Shown one piece after another: positions 47,259-55,969 of a stretch of DNA of 64,000 nucleotides (its first letter is position 1; the number at the start of each line of letters is the position of its first letter). Source of the DNA: Pseudoxanthomonas helianthi (GTDB lineage: Bacteria > Pseudomonadota > Gammaproteobacteria > Xanthomonadales > Xanthomonadaceae); NCBI RefSeq assembly GCF_017939625.1, contig NZ_JAGKTC010000004.1, positions 208,460 through 272,459 of the forward strand. Direction: 5' to 3'. Under the pieces are notes generated by a model. The model did no database searches. It saw nothing but the letters and a program-made list of their open reading frames with translations, and had not been told where the DNA came from. The position numbers were made by a program, and so were the translations under genes.

Positions 47259-47744
47259 ATGAACGCGCAAGTCGCCGCCGTCGAGCCCGAAGTCCTGCGC
47301 CTGCGCGATCTGGACTTCGCCGCCGTGGCCGCGTTGCTCGCCCGCCACGGGCTGGAACTGCACCGCGTCGAGGACGATGCGCCGATACCCGGCAGTTTCT
47401 GGGGCGAACCCGAAGCCGGCGTCATCGCCCACCGCGTGTACGCGCGCGGCGACACGCCGATCCATTCGCTGCTGCACGAAGCGGGCCACTTGATCGTGCT
47501 GCCGCCGGAGAAGCGCGCCGCGGTGCACACCGACGCGACCGATTCGGTAATCGAGGAAGACGCCACCTGCTGCCTGCAGATCATCCTCGCCGACGAACTG
47601 CCCGGCGTCGGCCGCGAGCGGCTGATGGCGGACATGGATGCGTGGGGTTACACGTTCCGCCTCGGCTCCACGCAGGCATGGTTCGAACGCGACGCCGAGG
47701 ACGCGAAGGCCTGGCTGCTCGAACGGAACCTGCCCGCCGCCTGA
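47259..47744 (+). CDS. Small HEXXH (zincin-like) protein
   Basis: 161 codons. S-L-L-H-E-A-G-H-L-I-V-L at about 69-80 is an H-E-x-x-H zinc-protease motif, and I-E-E-D-A-T-C-C-L-Q-I may supply the downstream ligand. No signal peptide or transmembrane helix. Similar small proteins are predicted cytoplasmic metallopeptidases of unknown target. It starts 43 bp after minE on the same strand, past a palindrome. Confidence 0.75.
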   Translation: MNAQVAAVEPEVLRLRDLDFAAVAALLARHGLELHRVEDDAPIPGSFWGEPEAGVIAHRVYARGDTPIHSLLHEAGHLIVLPPEKRAAVHTDATDSVIEEDATCCLQIILADELPGVGRERLMADMDAWGYTFRLGSTQAWFERDAEDAKAWLLERNLPAA

Positions 47745-47837
47745 GGCGATGAGCCGTTTCGCATTGCAACAACCCTTGCGGCAGCCCGTCGCGCGCACTA
47801 GCCTGCCGTTTCCGCATCCGTCGCACGAGGCTCGCCC

Positions 47838-49799
47838 GTGAAGTCACGCCACCTGTTGCTCGCCCTTGCCGTTGCCGCCGGCCTCGTCGCGCTGTCCGCC
47901 TGCAAGAAGGAACAGCCGGCCGAAAGCGCGGGCGTACCGGCGCCACCGAAGGGCGAGAGCGCCGACGAATTCATCGCCCGGGTCAACGACGAATACCGCG
48001 ACCTGTACGCCGAACTCAGCTCGGCGCAGTGGTTGTCGCAGACCTACATCAACGGCGACACCGAACTGGTCGGCGCCAAGGCCAACGAGCGTTTCTTGAC
48101 CCGGCTCAATGGCTGGATAGCCCAGTCCGCGCGCTTCGAAGGCAAGCCGATGAAGCCGGAAACCGCGCGCGCCATCAAGCTGCTGAAGCTGATGAGCGAC
48201 AAGCCCGCGCCGAAGGACCCGAAGAAACTGGCCGAACTGACCGAGATCGCCGTGCGCATGGACGGCATGTACGGTGCCGGCAAGTACTGTACCGGCGAAG
48301 GCGAAGCGAAACAGTGCCGCGACATCGGCCAGCTGTCCAAGGTGCTGGCCAGCAGCCGCGACTACGACCAACAGCTCGACGCCTGGCAGGGTTGGCACAC
48401 GATCTCGGTGCCGATGCGCAACGATTACCAGCGCTTCGTCGAACTGGTCAACGAAGGATCGCGCGACATGGGCTTCGCCGACGCGGGCGAAGTGTGGCGC
48501 AGCGGCTACGACATGAGCCCGGCCGAGATCGCCACCGAAACCGACCGCCTGTGGGGCCAGGTCAAGCCGCTGTACGAGCAATTGCATTGCTACACCCGCA
48601 CGCAACTGGAAAAACAGTACGGTGCGCGCGGCCAGGTCGACGGCGGCATGCTGCCCGCGCACCTGCTGGGCAACCTGTGGCAGCAGGACTGGGGCAACCT
48701 GTGGGACCTGCTGCAACCCTATCCCGATGCCGGCAGCCTCGACATCACCGAGGCGCTGCAGGCGCAATACCAGGCGGATTTGCAGAAGGAACTCGCCAAG
48801 GCCGGCCCCAGTGCCGACATCGGCAAGAAGTACGAAGCCGAACGCGCGGCCGACCTGGACGTGGCCAGGCAGATGACCGAGCGCGCCCAGGACTTCTACA
48901 CATCGCTTGGCATGCCGAAACTGCCGCAGGGCTACTGGGAAAAAACCCAGTTCATCCAGCCGCGGGACCGCGACGTGGTCTGCCACGCCAGCGCCTGGGA
49001 CATGAACATGGCCGGCGACGTGCGCACCAAGATGTGCATCCAGCCGAACGAGGAAGACTTCACCACGATCTACCACGAGCTGGGCCACGTCTATTACTAC
49101 CTGGCCTACAACAAGCTGCCGCCGCTGTTCCAGAGCGGCGCCAACGACGGCTTCCACGAAGCCATCGGCGACACCATCGTGCTGGCCATGACCCCGCAGT
49201 ACCTGCATTCGGTGGGCCTGGTCGGCGAACAGCAGCAAAGCAACGAGGCGCTGATCAACGCGCAGATGCGCATGGCCCTGGCCAAGGTGTCGTTCCTGCC
49301 GTTCGGCCTGATGATCGACCGCTGGCGCTGGGGCGTGTTCGACGGCTCGATCAAGCCGGACCACTACAACCAGGCCTGGTGGCAGTTGAAGGCGAAGTAC
49401 CAGGGCGTCGCGCCCGCCACGCCGCGTGGCGAGGAATTCTTCGATCCGGGCGCGAAGTACCACGTGCCCGGCAACACGCCGTACACGCGCTATTTCCTCT
49501 CGCACATCCTGCAGTTCCAGTTCTACAAGGGCCTGTGCAACGCCGCCGGACAGAAGGGTCCGCTGTACGACTGCACCTTCTACGGCAACAAGGCCGCCGG
49601 ACAGAAGTTCTGGGCGATGCTGGAGAAAGGCTCCAGCCAGCCGTGGCAGCCGACGCTGAAGGAATTGACCGGCAGCGACAAGCTCGATGCCACGCCGCTG
49701 CTGGAATACTTCGCCCCGCTGCAGGCGTGGCTGAAGAAAGAGAACGAAGGCAAGCAGTGCGGCTGGCAGGTGCCTGCCGGAACGGGCAAACAGGGATGA
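47838..49799 (+). CDS. M2 family peptidyl-dipeptidase (ACE-like) lipoprotein
   Basis: 653 codons from GTG at 47838 with GAGG upstream. Lipoprotein signal with L-S-A-C-K-K. The M2 zinc motif H-E-L-G-H lies at 413-417 (I-Y-H-E-L-G-H-V-Y-Y-Y) and the third ligand Glu441 in G-F-H-E-A-I-G-D. The C-terminal H-V-P-G-N-T-P-Y-T-R-Y-F-L-S-H-I-L-Q-F-Q-F matches angiotensin-converting enzyme active-site residues. Releases dipeptides from the C-terminus of peptides. Bacterial ACE homologues are known from Xanthomonas. Single gene. Confidence 0.95.
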   Translation: MKSRHLLLALAVAAGLVALSACKKEQPAESAGVPAPPKGESADEFIARVNDEYRDLYAELSSAQWLSQTYINGDTELVGAKANERFLTRLNGWIAQSARFEGKPMKPETARAIKLLKLMSDKPAPKDPKKLAELTEIAVRMDGMYGAGKYCTGEGEAKQCRDIGQLSKVLASSRDYDQQLDAWQGWHTISVPMRNDYQRFVELVNEGSRDMGFADAGEVWRSGYDMSPAEIATETDRLWGQVKPLYEQLHCYTRTQLEKQYGARGQVDGGMLPAHLLGNLWQQDWGNLWDLLQPYPDAGSLDITEALQAQYQADLQKELAKAGPSADIGKKYEAERAADLDVARQMTERAQDFYTSLGMPKLPQGYWEKTQFIQPRDRDVVCHASAWDMNMAGDVRTKMCIQPNEEDFTTIYHELGHVYYYLAYNKLPPLFQSGANDGFHEAIGDTIVLAMTPQYLHSVGLVGEQQQSNEALINAQMRMALAKVSFLPFGLMIDRWRWGVFDGSIKPDHYNQAWWQLKAKYQGVAPATPRGEEFFDPGAKYHVPGNTPYTRYFLSHILQFQFYKGLCNAAGQKGPLYDCTFYGNKAAGQKFWAMLEKGSSQPWQPTLKELTGSDKLDATPLLEYFAPLQAWLKKENEGKQCGWQVPAGTGKQG

Positions 49800-49910
49800 T
49801 TGGCGAAGGCCGGCGCAAGCCGGCTTTCGTTTTGATGTGCCCCGGCGACTTCGGGATCCGCCCCTGATCGCCGATTTCCCCTACCGCATCTTCAGGACGA
49901 TACTTCCGCC

Positions 49911-50984
49911 ATGAACGCCCAGCCCGACTTCGCCCCGCAGCCTCCCGAAACCGCCACTGCCCTGCCCGCGCGCTACTACGTCGATACGGCGATGGCGGCA
50001 ATCGACCGGCGTGCGATCTTCGACCGTGCCTGGCAACTGATCGCCCATGTCTCCCAACTGCGCGAACCCGGCGACCACGCCATCGCCGACCTCGCGGGCT
50101 TGCCGGTGATCGCGGTGCGCGGCGCCGACGGCGACATCCGCGTCTTCCACAATGTCTGCCGGCATCGCGCCGGCCCGCTGGCGCAATGCGACGGACTGGC
50201 GGCGAAGGCGTTGCGCTGTCGCTACCACGGCTGGACCTACACCCTGGAAGGCCAGCTGCGCTCCGCGCCGGAAATGAAGGACGCGCGGGATTTCGACGTC
50301 GCCGGGATCCGCCTGCCGCAATTGGCGGTGATGGTCTGGCAGGGGCTGGTGTTCGCCGCCGTCGACGAAACGCACGCACCGGCCTTCGAAGCATTCGTCG
50401 AAGGCATCGATGCGCGCCTCGGCGCCGAGCGCGGGCTGGAGCGCTACGGCAACCACCATCGGGTGAGCTACGACATCGCCTGCAACTGGAAGGTCTACGT
50501 CGACAACTACCTCGAGGGCTATCACGTTCCGCACGTGCATCCGGGCCTGAACCGGCTGCTCGACTACCGCAGCTACCGCACCGAGCTGATGCATTGGCAT
50601 TCGCTGCAATGGAGTCCCCTGGAAAGCGACGATTCGCTGTACGGCAACGGCGACGCGCTGTATTACTGGCTGTGGCCGAACACGATGCTCAACATCCTGC
50701 CCGGCCGCCTGCAGACCAACCGCGTGGTGCCGCTGGGCGTGGACCGCTGCCGGGTGATCTTCGACAGCTACTACGACCTCGCCGGCGACGATGCGAAGCG
50801 CGAAGCCGACCTCGCCTTCAGCGATGAAGTGCAGCACGAAGACCTGGGCATCTGCGAGGACGTGCAGCGCGGCTTCGCTTCCGGCAGCTACGTGCCGGGT
50901 CGGCTGAACCCGCTGCGGGAGACCGGCGTGCACCACTTCCACGAGCTGCTGCGCGCGGCCTACCGCGCCGACGCTGGCGCATGA
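49911..50984 (+). CDS. Rieske aromatic-ring-hydroxylating oxygenase alpha subunit
   Basis: 357 codons. The Rieske 2Fe-2S ligands are Cys83/His85 and Cys103/His106 in C-R-H-R-A-G-P and C-R-Y-H-G-W. The mononuclear iron site is in D-N-Y-L-E-G-Y-H-V-P-H-V-H (Asp198, His205 and His208 or His210). The domain layout resembles choline-monooxygenase and glycine-betaine demethylase (GbcA) subunits as well as other quaternary-amine oxygenases. It lacks a reductase neighbour. Its stop overlaps the start of an APC permease, which suggests that substrate uptake and oxidation are linked. Confidence 0.9.
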   Translation: MNAQPDFAPQPPETATALPARYYVDTAMAAIDRRAIFDRAWQLIAHVSQLREPGDHAIADLAGLPVIAVRGADGDIRVFHNVCRHRAGPLAQCDGLAAKALRCRYHGWTYTLEGQLRSAPEMKDARDFDVAGIRLPQLAVMVWQGLVFAAVDETHAPAFEAFVEGIDARLGAERGLERYGNHHRVSYDIACNWKVYVDNYLEGYHVPHVHPGLNRLLDYRSYRTELMHWHSLQWSPLESDDSLYGNGDALYYWLWPNTMLNILPGRLQTNRVVPLGVDRCRVIFDSYYDLAGDDAKREADLAFSDEVQHEDLGICEDVQRGFASGSYVPGRLNPLRETGVHHFHELLRAAYRADAGA

Positions 50985-52291
50985 GTGCCCCCCTCCCAGC
51001 CTCCCCGCGCGGGCGGGGGGAGGAGAAAAAGACACTGGGCTTGTGGGCGGCGATCGCGCTGGTCGTCGGCAACATGATCGGCAGCGGTGTGTTCCTGTTG
51101 CCGGCGTCGTTGGCGCCATACGGCGGGGTGAGCCTGGTCGGCTGGGCGATCACCCTCGCCGGCGCGCTGGCGCTGGCCTTGACCTTCGCCCGGCTGGCGA
51201 TGCGCTGGCCGCAGACCGGCGGGCCGTACGTGTTCGCACGCAATGCCTTCGGCGAAGTGCCGGGGTTCCTGATCGCGTGGAGCTACTGGGTGTCGATCTG
51301 GTGCGCCAACGCGGCCATCGCGGTGGCCTTCGCCGGCAGCATCGGCGCGCTGTTCCCGCAGGCGACGGCGACGCCGCTGCGCGGCGCGGCCTGCGCGCTG
51401 GGCGCGCTGTGGCTGTGCGTCGGGGTCAATGTGCTCGGCGTGCGCGAGGCCGGGCGCGTGCAGCTGCTGCTGACCGTGCTGAAGTTCGTGCCCTTGCTGT
51501 TGTTCGCGGGCATCGCGCTGTGGTTCGTGCAGCCGCAGCACTTCGTCGCACCGTTCAATCCCAGCGGCGAGTCCCTGCCGCATGCGATCAACGCGACCGC
51601 CGCGCTGACCCTGTGGGCGCTGCTCGGGCTGGAGGCCGCCACGGTTCCCGCCGGCGCCATCGAAAACGCCGAACGTACCGTGCCGCGCGCGACCGTGGTC
51701 GGCACCCTGCTGGCGGGCGTGGTCACGGTGCTCGCGGTCAGCGCGGTGCTCGGCTTGTTGCCTGCGTCGCAACTGAAGGATTCGACCGCACCGATGGCCG
51801 ATGCGGCGCGCGCGCTATGGGGCCCATGGGCCGGCCTCGGCATCGCCGCGGTCGCGGCGGTTTCCTGCCTCGGCGCGCTGAATGGCTGGGTGCTGTTGTC
51901 CGGGCAGGTGCCGTTTGCCGCCGCCCGCGACGGCGTGCTGCCGTCGCCACTGGCCAAACTGGACGGCAACGGCACGCCGGCAGTCGGCGTGCTGGCCAGC
52001 GGCGTGCTTGCCTCGCTGCTGGTCGCGGCGAATTACAGCCGCTCGCTGGCGCAGTTGTTCACCTTCTCGATCCTGCTGTCCACTGCCGCCACCCTGTTGC
52101 CCTATCTCGCCGGCACCGCCGCATGGTTGCTGCGCGGCGAACGTCGTGGTCGGCTGCTTGCCTTGGCCGGCCTGCTTTACAGCGCCTACGCGCTGTTCGG
52201 CATCGGCCACGAATCGCTGCTGTGGGGCATCGCGCTGCTGCTCGCCGGCCTGCCGGTATACGCCTGGATGCGTTACGGCAGAAACCGATAA
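50981..52291 (+). CDS. APC-superfamily amino acid permease
   Basis: 436 codons, about 12 transmembrane helices. The first helix has the APC signature V-V-G-N-M-I-G-S-G-V-F-L-L-P. Similar to AdiC/YjeH-type transporters. ATG at 50981 overlaps the Rieske stop by four bases. The first 15 residues, S-A-P-L-P-A-S-P-R-G-R-G-E-E-K, are encoded by a GC-rich palindrome and do not match the family; functional sequence begins at about residue 17. Probably imports an amine or amino acid used by the oxygenase (context only). Confidence 0.9.
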   Translation: MSAPLPASPRGRGEEKKTLGLWAAIALVVGNMIGSGVFLLPASLAPYGGVSLVGWAITLAGALALALTFARLAMRWPQTGGPYVFARNAFGEVPGFLIAWSYWVSIWCANAAIAVAFAGSIGALFPQATATPLRGAACALGALWLCVGVNVLGVREAGRVQLLLTVLKFVPLLLFAGIALWFVQPQHFVAPFNPSGESLPHAINATAALTLWALLGLEAATVPAGAIENAERTVPRATVVGTLLAGVVTVLAVSAVLGLLPASQLKDSTAPMADAARALWGPWAGLGIAAVAAVSCLGALNGWVLLSGQVPFAAARDGVLPSPLAKLDGNGTPAVGVLASGVLASLLVAANYSRSLAQLFTFSILLSTAATLLPYLAGTAAWLLRGERRGRLLALAGLLYSAYALFGIGHESLLWGIALLLAGLPVYAWMRYGRNR

Positions 52292-52293
52292 TC

Positions 52294-52355
52294 GTAGGGT
52301 GGGCCCTGGCCCACCGTCACGACGCCTCGCAATGGCCGGCCAAGGCCCGCCCTAC
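52294..52355. repeat. GTAGGGTGGGCC-type inverted repeat
   Basis: GTAGGGTGGGCCCTGGCCCACC at 52294 faces a degenerate partner ending GGCCCGCCCTAC at 52355. Another REP family, between the convergent permease and Bcr/CflA genes. Confidence 0.7.
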
Positions 52356-52400
52356 GGTTCAATTGTTCCCGGCCTACCGGTGTACGCGTGATGCGCTACG

Positions 52401-53669
52401 TCAGAGTTCGTCGGTAGGCTCCAGCGCCGCGGGCGCGACCGGACAACGCAACCTTCGCGCATGCACGCGCATTTCCCAACGCCACAACAGCCACGCCAGC
52501 AGGCTGAGCGCTCCGGCCGCGAGCGCGAGGCGGAACAAGTCGTCGCTGAGCCATGGCGACAGCAAACCCGCGACCGCCGCGTTCAACAGCAGGCTGATGA
52601 AGGCCTGCATCGAAGATGCCGCACCACGCGACTGCGGGAACATGTCGAGGATCGCCAGGGTCAGGATCGGAAACACCAGGGCGATGCCGAACGAGTTCAA
52701 CGCCACGGGCAGCACGGTCGGCAACACCGTGGGCGAATCCGTCCAGGCGTGGTAGGCGAGGTTCGCCAGCACCGCCAGTCCGCAGCAGGCGAAACCGATT
52801 CGGACCTGGGCCATGCCGCCGACCCTGCCGGCCATGCGTCCGGATGCGAACGCGCCGATCATCATCCCGCCGATCATCGGCACGAAGAACCAGGCGAAAC
52901 CGTTCTGCCCCAGCTTCAGATGTTCGATCACCAGCGCCGGCGCCGAGGCGATGTACAGGAACAGCGCGGCGAAATTGAAGCTGCCCGCGAAAGCCAGGCG
53001 TACGAAGCGCGCGTCGCCCAGCATCGCCGCATAGCCGCCGAGCATCGGCGCGATGCGCAGCGGTTGCCGCGCGGCCGGCGCATGGGTTTCCGGCAACCGC
53101 CACAGCACCGCGGCGATCATCGCCAGCGCGAACAACGCCAGGAACCAGAAGATCGCCGGCCAGCGCGCCCAGCCCAGCAGCCACGCGCCGATGATCGGCG
53201 CGACCGCCGGCGCCACGCCGAAGATCATCGATACTTGGCTCATCAGCCGCTGCGCATCGTCCCCGTGCAGCACGTCGCGGACCACCGCGCGGCCGACGAT
53301 CAGGCCGACGCCCGCGGACAGTCCCTGCAGCACGCGGAACGCCAGCAGCGTCGGCAGGCTGTTGGCCAATGCGCAACCCACCGAGGCGATGCCGAACACC
53401 GCGAGCCCGGCCAGGATCACCCGACGCCGGCCCAGCGCGTCCGATAGCGGGCCATGCACCACGCTCATCAGCGCGTAGGCCAGCAGGTAGGCGCTGATGG
53501 TCTGCTGCATCGCCAGCTTGTCGGCGCCGAACTGCGCGCCGAGTTGCGGGAACGCCGGGAAGATCGTGTCGATCGAGAACGGCCCGAGCATCGCCAGCGC
53601 ACCCAGCACCGGGGCGAGTTTGCGGGTCAGCGCCGAAGACTTCGACGTCGCGGCTGCGGATTCGTTCAT
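52401..53669 (-). CDS. Bcr/CflA family MFS drug exporter
   Basis: 422 codons, 12 transmembrane helices. Typical start: L-A-P-V-L-G-A-L-A-M-L-G-P-F-S-I-D-T-I-F-P-A-F-P. Motif A is G-P-L-S-D-A-L-G-R-R-R-V-I-L-A-G (loop 2-3), motif C-like G-A-S-...-P in helix 5 region. Exports bicyclomycin, chloramphenicol-like or other hydrophobic drugs, or sulfonamides; substrate not predictable here. ATG at 53669 is preferred; in-frame upstream codons would lengthen the tail by 40 residues unlike the family. Confidence 0.92.
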   Translation of the reverse strand: MNESAAATSKSSALTRKLAPVLGALAMLGPFSIDTIFPAFPQLGAQFGADKLAMQQTISAYLLAYALMSVVHGPLSDALGRRRVILAGLAVFGIASVGCALANSLPTLLAFRVLQGLSAGVGLIVGRAVVRDVLHGDDAQRLMSQVSMIFGVAPAVAPIIGAWLLGWARWPAIFWFLALFALAMIAAVLWRLPETHAPAARQPLRIAPMLGGYAAMLGDARFVRLAFAGSFNFAALFLYIASAPALVIEHLKLGQNGFAWFFVPMIGGMMIGAFASGRMAGRVGGMAQVRIGFACCGLAVLANLAYHAWTDSPTVLPTVLPVALNSFGIALVFPILTLAILDMFPQSRGAASSMQAFISLLLNAAVAGLLSPWLSDDLFRLALAAGALSLLAWLLWRWEMRVHARRLRCPVAPAALEPTDEL

Positions 53670-53718
53670 TGGCTGTATTCGACGGAAAGCCGACTCGTCA
53701 GGCGAGGCCTGCGGGCGC

Positions 53719-54570
53719 TCAATGCGCGGGTTTCGCCGCCACGGGCTTGGCCGGCTGCGGCGATGCGACCGGCGCGGAAGCCGGCACATGCGCCGCGGGC
53801 GTCGCGGGCGTCACGCGCGCCGGAACCGCGGGAAGCGACTGCAGCCGCCCGACTTCCTCCACCGCGATCGCCTCGGCGCGCTTCTGTTCGGGCCAGTACA
53901 GGAACACGAAATCGCCGATGGTGCCCAGCAGGCGCGCCGCGCCCGGCTGCGCCTCGTGGGTGTGCGCCAGGGTGATGCTCACCGCATGGCCCCCGCCGTT
54001 GCGGATCGCTTCCGCCTTGCGCTGTACGTAGCCCACCGTCAGCCACAGCGTGGCCCAGATCACGCCGAGCAGCACGCCGGTCGGGAACGAAAAACCCGAC
54101 CAGCCGAACACGCGCTGGAGGAAATTGGGGGTCTTCTCCCGGTACGGGAACGGCAGCAGCAGGCGCCCCCACCAGCGATCGCGCATCCGTCCGTAATAGC
54201 CCGGCCCCTTGTCGCGCGCGTATTCGTGGAAATTCAGCACCAGCATCAGCAGCATCGCCAGCGCGACGATCAGCAGGTAGGCCGGATCCCTCAGGCCCAC
54301 GGTGATGTAGTCGCTCGGATCCATGTAGTCCATCACCGGGATGCCGAAGCTGGCGAAGAACCAGTAACTGGCCCACAGGCCCAGCGCGGAAACGCCCAGG
54401 TAGAACAGGGTCAGCGCGTGCGCCGGTTCGTGGCGCAGCACGCCCAGCAGCCAGTCCGCCCAGGAAAAAGGCGGCGGCGTGGCCGGTGCAGGTGCGGATG
54501 CGGCGGCAGGTTCAACGGATGCGTCCGCCGCGGGCAGCGGCAAGGTGGCGGCTTCGGTTTCGGTGGTCAT
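53719..54570 (-). CDS. Conserved membrane protein of unknown function
   Basis: 283 codons. An Ala/Pro-rich N-terminal segment (about 1-35) precedes three to four transmembrane helices: L-T-L-F-Y-L-G-V-S-A-L-G-L-W-A-S-Y-W-F, A-Y-L-L-I-V-A-L-A-M-L-L-M-L-V-L and G-V-L-L-G-V-I-W-A-T-L-W-L-T-V. A cytoplasmic or periplasmic part follows, then a long Ala/Pro-rich tail. No family recognised. It lies 50 bp upstream of the Bcr/CflA gene in the same direction and follows the anti-sigma gene after 30 bp, so it may be a third gene of that transcription unit. Confidence 0.7.
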   Translation of the reverse strand: MTTETEAATLPLPAADASVEPAAASAPAPATPPPFSWADWLLGVLRHEPAHALTLFYLGVSALGLWASYWFFASFGIPVMDYMDPSDYITVGLRDPAYLLIVALAMLLMLVLNFHEYARDKGPGYYGRMRDRWWGRLLLPFPYREKTPNFLQRVFGWSGFSFPTGVLLGVIWATLWLTVGYVQRKAEAIRNGGGHAVSITLAHTHEAQPGAARLLGTIGDFVFLYWPEQKRAEAIAVEEVGRLQSLPAVPARVTPATPAAHVPASAPVASPQPAKPVAAKPAH

Positions 54571-54600
54571 GCGGGCATGGTAACCGAGCCCGCAAGCGGG

Positions 54601-55341
54601 TCAGCGCCAACCGGCGTCGCGGGCGGCGCGTTCGGCGCGGGCATCGAGCATCTGCTGCTGGCGGGCATCGACTTCGGCCAGCACCGACGCCGGCAAGGCG
54701 CTCGCCGCCTGGCGAAGCTCGCCTTGCTGCCTTTCGGCCTCGCCCAGCGCGACCACGTTCCAGCGACCGTTGCCTCGGCAGGCCAGGCCGCCCAGGGGCT
54801 GCGTGCCCTGCGCGGTGAAAGTGCGGCAATAGCGACCTTCACTGTCGCGGAAACTCAGGCCGACCGCGAGCGCGTCGCCGGGACGCGCGTCGGCGGCGAG
54901 TCTGCCATCGAGTGTCTTCGCCAGTTCGCTGCCTGCGACCAGCGCGCCATCCTGCATGCGCACCGGTCCCTGCGCCGGCGCATGCAGGAATTGCGCGCCG
55001 AACACCGTGCCCAGCAACACCGAAGCCGCCAACGCGCCCCACTCGGGCCAGCGCCACTCGCGCACGCGCCGGATCGTGCCGCGTGGACGGAGCGGCACGA
55101 TGTTGTCGGCGGGCTTTTGCTCCTGTGCCATGCCCAGCGTCGCCAGCAGGCGCTGCGGCGGCGCTTCCTCGGCGACCGGCGCGAACGCCGCGCGCAGGCG
55201 CTCGCGCAGCGCGCGTTCGCGTTGCGCGCGATCGGCCAGCGCCGGATCGGCGGCGACCACGCGCGCGACTTCCGCGGCTTCGGTCTCGCCGAGCTCGCCG
55301 TCCAGCCACGCCAGCAATCGTTCTTCGCTCACGCCCGTCAT
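54601..55341 (-). CDS. Anti-sigma factor
   Basis: 246 codons. The N-terminal 60 residues are a helical anti-sigma domain (E-E-R-L-L-A-W-L-D-G-E-L-G-E-T-E-A-A-E-V, then A-L-R-E-R-L-R). A single transmembrane helix at about 103-119 (A-L-A-A-S-V-L-L-G-T-V-F) divides it from a periplasmic domain with C-R-T-F and L-A-C-R. This layout fits a membrane-bound regulator that keeps the ECF sigma factor inactive. It lacks an obvious zinc H-x3-C-x2-C motif. ATG overlaps the sigma stop by four bases. Confidence 0.88.
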   Translation of the reverse strand: MTGVSEERLLAWLDGELGETEAAEVARVVAADPALADRAQRERALRERLRAAFAPVAEEAPPQRLLATLGMAQEQKPADNIVPLRPRGTIRRVREWRWPEWGALAASVLLGTVFGAQFLHAPAQGPVRMQDGALVAGSELAKTLDGRLAADARPGDALAVGLSFRDSEGRYCRTFTAQGTQPLGGLACRGNGRWNVVALGEAERQQGELRQAASALPASVLAEVDARQQQMLDARAERAARDAGWR

Positions 55342-55850
55342 TCGCCTTCTCCCAACATCTGTTGCAACGCCGTCCGCGCCCGCGCCAGCCGGCTGGTCAG
55401 CGTACCGATCGGCACTTCCAGCGCGGCGGCGGCTTCCTTGTAGGCAAGTCCTTCCACCAGCACCAGCATCACCGCTTCGCGTTGTTCTTCCGGCAGGCGC
55501 GCCATCGCCGCTTCGACCGACATCGCCTGATCGCGACGGTCGAACGGCGATTCGCCAACGTGCTCGCCGAGTTCCTCGGGCGCCAGCACCTGGCCGCGCC
55601 GCCGGCGCGCCCGCACCTCGTCCAGCCATGCATTGCGGACGATGCCGAACACCCACGCTTCCAAACCATGGCCATCTCCGTCGGATTCCTCGCGAAACTG
55701 ACCGGCACGCGCCAGCGCGCGCTCGAGTGCGATCTGCACCACGTCGTCGGCGTCGTGCGCGTTGCCGGCCAGGCCGCGCGCGAAGCGGCGCAACCGCGGC
55801 AGCAGTTCGCACAGGCGCTCTCGCATCGCGGGTTCTGTCGCTCGATTCAT
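55338..55850 (-). CDS. ECF RNA polymerase sigma factor
   Basis: 170 codons. Regions 2 (L-L-P-R-L-R-R-F-A-R-G-L-A and A-D-D-V-V-Q-I-A-L-E-R-A-L) and 4 (L-P-E-E-Q-R-E-A-V-M-L-V-L-V-E-G-L-A-Y-K-E-A-A and V-P-I-G-T-L-T-S-R-L-A-R-A-R) are clear; there is no region 1 or 3. Overlaps its anti-sigma gene. The start codon at 55850 lies 7 bases from the CGTA of a predicted ECF promoter, so the message may be leaderless; M9 at 55826 is an alternative start but has no ribosome-binding site. A matching promoter before the gene at 57583 suggests the sigma controls both. Confidence 0.93.
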   Translation of the reverse strand: MNRATEPAMRERLCELLPRLRRFARGLAGNAHDADDVVQIALERALARAGQFREESDGDGHGLEAWVFGIVRNAWLDEVRARRRRGQVLAPEELGEHVGESPFDRRDQAMSVEAAMARLPEEQREAVMLVLVEGLAYKEAAAALEVPIGTLTSRLARARTALQQMLGEGE

Positions 55851-55857
55851 CTGGCTA

Positions 55858-55883
55858 TACGTTCGAGGATGCCGGTTTCTTCC
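55858..55883 (-). promoter_or_regulatory. Predicted ECF-type autoregulatory promoter
   Basis: On the minus strand, GGAAGAAACC (55883-55874), 12 bp, CGTA (55861-55858). An identical -35-like block and -10-like block with the same 12-bp spacing lie at 57511-57536. Shared spacer start GCATC makes chance less likely. Confidence 0.65.
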
Positions 55884-55969
55884 ATCGGCCGGGAAATTCT
55901 TCCGCGTTCATACCGGACTCAGGCGCGAGGCGCGCACCGCGCTTAAGCTGCGCGCGACTTCACCCGCCC

